This document shows positions 6,342 to 10,616 of a stretch of DNA of 10,616 bases, one piece after another. This DNA is from Silvanigrellales bacterium. GTDB taxonomy: Bacteria; Bdellovibrionota_B; Oligoflexia; Silvanigrellales; Silvanigrellaceae. How positions within the stretch are numbered: position 1 is the first letter of the stretch; every line of letters starts with the position of its first letter. The notes beneath the pieces are model-generated. The model ran no database searches. It saw nothing but the letters and a program-made list of their open reading frames with translations, and was not told where the DNA came from. Both the position numbers and the translations under genes were made by a program. The stretch is from assembly GCA_028285285.1 (NCBI GenBank), contig JANQPW010000324.1, forward strand, positions 1 through 10,616, in the 5' to 3' direction.

Positions 6342-6839
6342 ATGAAAATTTTGAGAATTCTGTTCTTTCTAGCTTTACCTATAGCGCTAACAGCAACTGC
6401 TGCGGCCGCAGACACAAGGGCGACGCCGCAGACCCGTTACGAGTGGGCGGTGAAACAAATCCAGAAGTCGGGTCTAGCCAAGAAAGGGCGCATACCCCGC
6501 TCGTTTTTTAAAAGGCTCGATTGGGTTGGTAAAACTGCAGTGATCAATGTAACTTGTGGTCAGGAAGGTTCGAAAACCTGTCTTTCTGCCTTGAAGCAGG
6601 GTTTACGGGACAATGCTCTCGTTGTGCGGGATCATGCTCTTCGTGTTGTGCTCAAGAGTGAGAGCCTCAAGTTGGGAACGAAACGCAAGATAGCGGAATC
6701 TGTGGTAAATGATGACCGAAACTACAGGCGCGGCCGAGCTTTTTGGATCGTTCAGAATGCGCAGTCCTTTTTAGATGCGTCGGCAGCATCTTCTCTGAGT
6801 GCATCTCGGGGACAAACACCTGGGGCGGCAGAGCACTGA
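6342..6839 (+). CDS. Small secreted HEAT-like protein
   Basis: 165 residues. Residues 1-23 are a Sec signal peptide (Lys, Arg, a Leu/Phe/Ala core, then A-A-A-A before Asp24), so the mature protein is periplasmic and about 142 residues long. Cys72 and Cys80 (VTCGQEGSKTC) are the only cysteines and could form a disulfide. Residues 82-143 read as helix pairs, with DNALVVRDHALRVVL resembling the Asp...Val-Arg-x-x-Ala-Leu core of a HEAT repeat. The C-terminus (about 145-165) is Ser/Ala/Gly-rich and probably flexible. No catalytic residues are evident. The gene precedes the di-haem cytochrome-like gene by 72 bp with no clear terminator, so it may be the first gene of that operon or sit on its own transcript. 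The family is not recognised. Confidence 0.82.
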   Translation: MKILRILFFLALPIALTATAAAADTRATPQTRYEWAVKQIQKSGLAKKGRIPRSFFKRLDWVGKTAVINVTCGQEGSKTCLSALKQGLRDNALVVRDHALRVVLKSESLKLGTKRKIAESVVNDDRNYRRGRAFWIVQNAQSFLDASAASSLSASRGQTPGAAEH

Positions 6840-6900
6840 ATTTTTTCAATAACTTCCCAATGACTTCAGCCAGCTTAAAAGACTCCGATACGCACTGTAG

Positions 6901-6905
6901 AGGAG
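6901..6905 (+). promoter_or_regulatory. Shine-Dalgarno choosing ATG 6912
   Basis: AGGAG is 6 nt before ATG 6912. An in-frame TTG at 6906 directly abuts the site and is therefore unlikely to be used. Confidence 0.65.
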
Positions 6906-6911
6906 TTGAAC

Positions 6912-8921
6912 ATGACCCGATTTTTCTCAGCGCTGGTGGCCACAGCACTCGCCGCACTCGGGGTGATGGTTGCGTCACGCTGTGCAGATCAACTTCCTGA
7001 AGTTAGTCCTGCGGCAAACGGTCCTTCCTCGGACGGCACGGGAGTCAACCCCCCAACAAATCAAGACGGGACTTCGCCTGGAGCTACATCACCAGCAACT
7101 CCACAAGAGCCAGGCACAGCTGCAGATGGGCCGAATGGATTGAATAAACCATCGGCATTGGGAAATCCTGACGATCCCCACCCCCTTCCTACAGCTAAAG
7201 TTTCCGCGAGTGCTGCATTCCAGGCAAAGCTCGACCGTGTGACTCCGGCTTCCGAAGCGGAGGTTGGCCATTTTCTCAGGTCGCGATGTGCAGCCTGCCA
7301 CGCCTCCGGAGGACCAAATGCGAGTTTTTGGACCCTCAACTTCGATGAAGCCACGAAGTCTGTGATTCGCACAGATCCTGATGCTCATGTGGCTTTCCAG
7401 GCAATTGTGAACACTGTAGAGGGTTTTTCAAAACCAAAAAGCATGCCACCGGGAGTGGATCTGACCAACAATTCGGATCTCGAGACCGAGTTTTTGCGCG
7501 TTATTGAATGGTACGTCACAGAGGCGCCAGAGGTTGCTATTGCAGCCTATCTTGAATATCAGCTTGTGAATCCCTTTGGTGAAGACGTGAAGGTGACTTT
7601 CGACTACCAGTGTCCTTCTCCCGTCAAGTTCAAAACCTATCTGGCTAGGTTTACGCTCGATGCGTTGGGTCGGTATCCCACAGAAGAAGACTATGCTCTC
7701 TTCACTCAGTTTGGGTACAATAGAGAAGATATCGTAACAGAAGCGATGCGAAAAGAGGTGGCGCGAGCGTTCATGCTCTATAAGCCATGGCGAACACAGT
7801 TTATTGAAAAGGGCCTGCGTAACTTCGCGCACAAACTCTCAGGAGCGGCTGAGATCGAACCATCTTCCGACCCCTCAGAAGTGCCAGGTGGTGGTGATGA
7901 TGTGCTGAAGGCTGGCCTCACCAAAGAAGAGGCAGCTGATTTGCGTGAGGAGCTGTACCAGCTCATTAAGGGAAACATCGACCCAGAGACCGGGGCCGAA
8001 TCGCGCTCCTATCTTGATCTTCTCATGGGCAATACCATTCCCGTCACCAGGGCAACCGCCAAACTCTACCAGTGCAATGTCAATATTCCGAGTGGTGAGC
8101 GTTGGGGGCAATGTGAAATGAACTCAAGCAATCCTCTTCGTGAAAGCTACTTCACTAGCTTCAGCTACTTAGCGTCGAAGCCGACCAGTTTTCTGGATGA
8201 CAACAACAACTACGGCCGCATTGCGACGCTGTACTTCTTCATTAGGGGCCAGACTCTCAAGGCTGCCACAGATGGACCAAAAGGAGGGAACATCGCACCC
8301 CTTCCGGACTGTCTTGAATCAAAAGACACTCGAGGCCACAGGGCGGGTGACACCTTTGCTCCCATTGGCACAATCCAAATTCCTTACACGGGAAACGTCT
8401 GCCAGTCTTGTCATCTTGATCGGAATCTAGCAAATGGATCCATTGTGTTTCGTCCATTCGGATCTTGGGGTCAGCACTTCTCAGCTGAAGACTTCCGCCG
8501 AGCAGATGTTCTGTCAATTCCAAATGCGAAAGAGGCTCTCAATGCAGACAGACGACGGGTCAGCGACCCACAAGATGCTAGCTTCAATGCAAAGGTCGAT
8601 GCCGCGTTCCTGGCGAGTCTGTTACCCGATTCTTCAGGAAACGTCGAGGGAGAACAGGCATGTGTTACCAGTGATAACTCTTCCATTCTTGTGAACTCAG
8701 TCAAGGATCTCGCGCGCACTCTCATTGGAGATGGGCGTGAAATCCCTAGAGGAATGGCACGCCATATTCCTCGAGGAGTGAGCAATATCAACTCGACAAA
8801 CTCTGAACTGGTTCAAGAAATGGAGGAAGCCTACTTCTCCAATGGGGGAAAACTGATGCCCCTTTTCCAGGCTTACTTTGCATCGGAAACCTTCGCCTGT
8901 GGCAATCAGGAGGGCAATTGA
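6912..8921 (+). CDS. Exported di-haem c-type cytochrome-like protein, DUF1588/DUF1585-like end
   Basis: 669 residues. A signal peptide (1 to about 24) ends near Cys24, but the lipobox is poor (A-S-R-C), so lipidation is uncertain. Residues 30-95 are a Pro/Gly/Ser/Thr-rich linker. Residues 117-205 look like a compact cytochrome c domain: haem motif CAACH (126-130) and a distal K-S-M-P-P-G, with Met178 the probable axial ligand. This resembles cytochrome domains of planctomycete and myxobacterial DUF1549/DUF1592-type proteins. A long helical region follows. A second haem motif, CQSCH (497-501), opens a C-terminal part whose layout (CxxCH, a Gly-Phe-rich segment, then a LFQAYFASETF-like helix near the end) recalls DUF1588 followed by DUF1585. 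The haems would be attached in the periplasm by the cytochrome c maturation system. The role is presumably electron transfer or oxidative modification of an unknown substrate. The stop is 3 nt before the next start, implying translational coupling. Confidence 0.9.
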   Translation: MTRFFSALVATALAALGVMVASRCADQLPEVSPAANGPSSDGTGVNPPTNQDGTSPGATSPATPQEPGTAADGPNGLNKPSALGNPDDPHPLPTAKVSASAAFQAKLDRVTPASEAEVGHFLRSRCAACHASGGPNASFWTLNFDEATKSVIRTDPDAHVAFQAIVNTVEGFSKPKSMPPGVDLTNNSDLETEFLRVIEWYVTEAPEVAIAAYLEYQLVNPFGEDVKVTFDYQCPSPVKFKTYLARFTLDALGRYPTEEDYALFTQFGYNREDIVTEAMRKEVARAFMLYKPWRTQFIEKGLRNFAHKLSGAAEIEPSSDPSEVPGGGDDVLKAGLTKEEAADLREELYQLIKGNIDPETGAESRSYLDLLMGNTIPVTRATAKLYQCNVNIPSGERWGQCEMNSSNPLRESYFTSFSYLASKPTSFLDDNNNYGRIATLYFFIRGQTLKAATDGPKGGNIAPLPDCLESKDTRGHRAGDTFAPIGTIQIPYTGNVCQSCHLDRNLANGSIVFRPFGSWGQHFSAEDFRRADVLSIPNAKEALNADRRRVSDPQDASFNAKVDAAFLASLLPDSSGNVEGEQACVTSDNSSILVNSVKDLARTLIGDGREIPRGMARHIPRGVSNINSTNSELVQEMEEAYFSNGGKLMPLFQAYFASETFACGNQEGN

Positions 8922-8924
8922 ACG

Positions 8925-9878
8925 ATGAAGATGAGTCTGCTCCAAACATTTCTGAGTCTGCGAAAATTTGGGATTTCACTCCTGTGTGCTGCAGCCTTCT
9001 TGGGCTGTGGTGAACTGGGTCTTGTGGGGGGGGAGACTCCCGTTGCTCCTCCGAGCGCTGACTCCGGGTCGGACCCAACAGAGTCTGCCGGCGCGCCCAG
9101 TACCCCAGCCCAGCCTGAATCTCCAGCCCCTAACGCAGGCCCTTCGGGGAAGGCACCCGTTGAGGAAGAGCCGGGCGTTGACTTTATTCAGATTGACACG
9201 AGTCGATCTGATTCCACGACCACGCAGATTTACGATGGAAACGTCGCCGATTCTCTTGTTTCGATCCAAGTGAAGAGTCTCGAGCTGTTGCGGGCGTCCA
9301 TTCAGGGGTGCTTTGGCAACGCATCACACACATTCTTGGCTCGGGACATGTTTGAATTGCAGAGCTTTCTTTCTGTGGGAGATCAACTTGATTTTGAGGC
9401 CGACGGAAAGAAACAGTTCTTCTCTCGAGTTTCTCCGTATTCCAATCGCTATGTCACTTCTGTGAACCTCTCAGGAGGTTTAACCGCAGTTGAGTTTCTC
9501 AGTTTGGAAACGGGGGAACAGACCGATCAGCCCGTGGATGTTTTGCTGATTGAAGCCAAGAGCCTCAATGACACGACAAGCAGCCTGCGCACAACGGCAA
9601 CCGCCGACTCTCTCAGTGACAGCTACCTGCGTTCTTTGGAAGTCGTGGCACAGGTTGTGGCACACAATTGTGACCTCACTTCGAGCAATTGCGACTGCAG
9701 AACCCCGGAGTTGGCCACCAAGATGCTCGAGCGGTGCCTGCCAACCGTTGAAATTGATGCTCAGAGAATGGCAGAACTGTCGACCGAAATGGCGACTCAG
9801 TGTTCGACGAGCGCTCATGAACACCGGATGGCCATTGCCTCGCTGGTGGCGTCCTATGCGTTTGCTGTGAGGAGGTAA
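8925..9878 (+). CDS. Lipoprotein with Cys-rich C-terminal motif, possibly DUF1592-related
   Basis: 317 residues from ATG 8925; AGGAGGG ends 10 nt before it, and ATG 8931 is a possible alternative. The signal peptide ends in F-L-G-C, so Cys28 is probably lipidated. Residues 35-85 are a low-complexity Pro/Ser/Glu linker like that of the preceding protein. Residues 85-225 are mixed alpha/beta without known motifs. Residues 230-275 carry an Ala/Val-rich helix, then C249, C256, C258 and C271 in the arrangement seen in DUF1592/DUF1595-type proteins (a helix ending in a Cys, a Cys-containing turn, then a helix leading to an Arg-Cys-Leu-Pro). The family's downstream FRRPL-like strand is not evident, so this is a distant resemblance. 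It lies between two exported proteins and is tightly coupled to both. An envelope partner of the cytochrome is the best guess. Confidence 0.85.
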   Translation: MKMSLLQTFLSLRKFGISLLCAAAFLGCGELGLVGGETPVAPPSADSGSDPTESAGAPSTPAQPESPAPNAGPSGKAPVEEEPGVDFIQIDTSRSDSTTTQIYDGNVADSLVSIQVKSLELLRASIQGCFGNASHTFLARDMFELQSFLSVGDQLDFEADGKKQFFSRVSPYSNRYVTSVNLSGGLTAVEFLSLETGEQTDQPVDVLLIEAKSLNDTTSSLRTTATADSLSDSYLRSLEVVAQVVAHNCDLTSSNCDCRTPELATKMLERCLPTVEIDAQRMAELSTEMATQCSTSAHEHRMAIASLVASYAFAVRR

Positions 9879-9886
9879 GGAGCGAA

Positions 9887-10616
9887 ATGAGTGGTAACTC
9901 AAAGGCCAGGGAACAGCAGCTTTTTGATGCAAAAATGGGTCGACGTGCAGCGCTTCGTCGTGCTTTCTACACCACCCTGGGTGGTGCCTATGCATTTCAT
10001 GAGCTTGGGCTGGGCCCAACGGTGCAATCTCTCTTCAATCGGTTGATGCTTCAAACAGCTGGCCAATCTCTCGATGCTCGAAGGTTGATGGCTGAGGCGT
10101 TGCAGGGTGGTCCATCTCTTTTTCGATGGAGTGCTGCACGGGCACTCGCTCAGGAGACAAGTGAACAGCCACTCAGCGTTGTCACGATCAAGGTCGTCAA
10201 TCATGTTTCCACCAATCTTGTCTTTCGCTTGGGTCAGCCAGGCGACAATGGAACAACCGTGAATGGATCTGACTCGACCGACATTGCCATAGAAGAAAGC
10301 GGAGTGAACTTGCAGCCAAATCTATTCCGCAAGTTTGCTTTTGAGGAGGGAGCTCGGCGTTTGGAAGGGCTTGGTATCGGAAGGCTGAGCAGCACACCGC
10401 TCGGCCTCACCGGTGCGGACGAGATGGAGACCTATGGCTCCAAGTTTCGCATGAATGCTTGGTTCGCTTCGCTGCTTCATGATCCGGCCAACGCATCCAA
10501 TGCAGCCAGCGCCATCTACCGCAGCTCGGGGTTGATTGACGCAACGAAGAACGCGGCCTTCGATCACAGCAAGGTCGGGCTGCAGTGTGCCCTTGGCCTG
10601 GAGCAAACCCGAGGCG
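9887..10616 (+). CDS. Tat-signal exported protein, DUF1501/DUF1552-like, 3' truncated by window
   Basis: 243 codons are visible from ATG 9887 to the right edge without a stop. AAGGAG sits 4 nt upstream and the preceding stop is 8 bp away. The N-terminus has a twin-arginine motif, G-R-R-A-A-L-R (18-24), followed by a weakly hydrophobic, Gly-rich stretch, so export in folded form by Tat is likely. This style of N-terminus, after an upstream cytochrome/DUF1588-type gene, is typical of DUF1501 and DUF1552 proteins, which belong to or resemble the alkaline-phosphatase superfamily. The visible part has a beta-strand-like segment at about 98-116 (VVTIKVVNHVSTNLVF) and, near the end, helices around HSKVGLQCALGLE that could lead into the family core. 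The diagnostic C-terminal half lies outside the window, so the family assignment rests on context and the Tat motif. Confidence 0.8.
   Translation, partial: MSGNSKAREQQLFDAKMGRRAALRRAFYTTLGGAYAFHELGLGPTVQSLFNRLMLQTAGQSLDARRLMAEALQGGPSLFRWSAARALAQETSEQPLSVVTIKVVNHVSTNLVFRLGQPGDNGTTVNGSDSTDIAIEESGVNLQPNLFRKFAFEEGARRLEGLGIGRLSSTPLGLTGADEMETYGSKFRMNAWFASLLHDPANASNAASAIYRSSGLIDATKNAAFDHSKVGLQCALGLEQTRG

Noticed and set aside
6837..6848. TGAA-TTTT-TTCA after the small secreted gene as a terminator
   Set aside because: Only a 4-bp A/T-rich stem; too weak to separate it from the downstream cytochrome gene.
9480..10019. 179-codon minus-strand open frame over the lipoprotein/Tat gene junction
   Set aside because: Covers the operon junction where both genes have Shine-Dalgarno sites and consistent signal sequences; its His/Arg-rich translation is typical of antisense noise.

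Overview
The window looks like a chromosomal segment of a Gram-negative bacterium of the Bdellovibrionota/Oligoflexia or 'deltaproteobacterial' type. This rests on style rather than on a marker gene: Shine-Dalgarno-led starts, roughly balanced base composition, an outer-membrane barrel, lipoproteins with long Pro/Ser/Gly linkers, a TPR protein with a receiver-like head, a GYF_2-PilZ protein, and a c-type cytochrome operon related to the DUF1588/DUF1592/DUF1501 type found in myxobacteria and planctomycetes. There is no rRNA, tRNA, CRISPR array, insertion sequence or phage gene, and no intergenic stretch exceeds 300 bases.

Layout. (1) 1-2475, minus strand: a PorV/UPF0164-like outer-membrane barrel (1222-2475) followed by a TTG-started helical/TPR-like lipoprotein (1092 down to the left edge, incomplete). 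A perfect 8-bp hairpin lies between them. (2) 2476-2670: a divergent regulatory region. (3) 2671-4251, plus strand: a degenerate receiver domain fused to about seven TPR-like repeats and a disordered tail ending in acidic residues. (4) 6116-4280, minus strand: a two-gene operon of a GYF_2-PilZ protein (probable c-di-GMP receptor) and an all-helical protein of unknown family. Its end converges on the TPR gene with 28 bp between the stops. (5) 6117-6341: an AT-rich divergent control region. (6) 6342 to the right edge, plus strand: a likely operon for exported proteins. It encodes a small secreted HEAT-like protein, a di-haem (two CxxCH) cytochrome-like protein, a lipoprotein with a Cys-rich C-terminal motif, and a Tat-signal protein that runs off the window.

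The right-hand operon is the most interesting part. Three consecutive genes, spaced 3 and 8 bp apart, encode envelope proteins resembling a split and diverged form of the cytochrome/DUF1592-DUF1588/DUF1501 module. Its biochemical function is not established. The left half is an envelope and signalling neighbourhood with several proteins of unknown role. Nothing indicates recent horizontal transfer: there are no repeats at boundaries, integrases or abrupt composition changes apart from ordinary AT-rich promoters.
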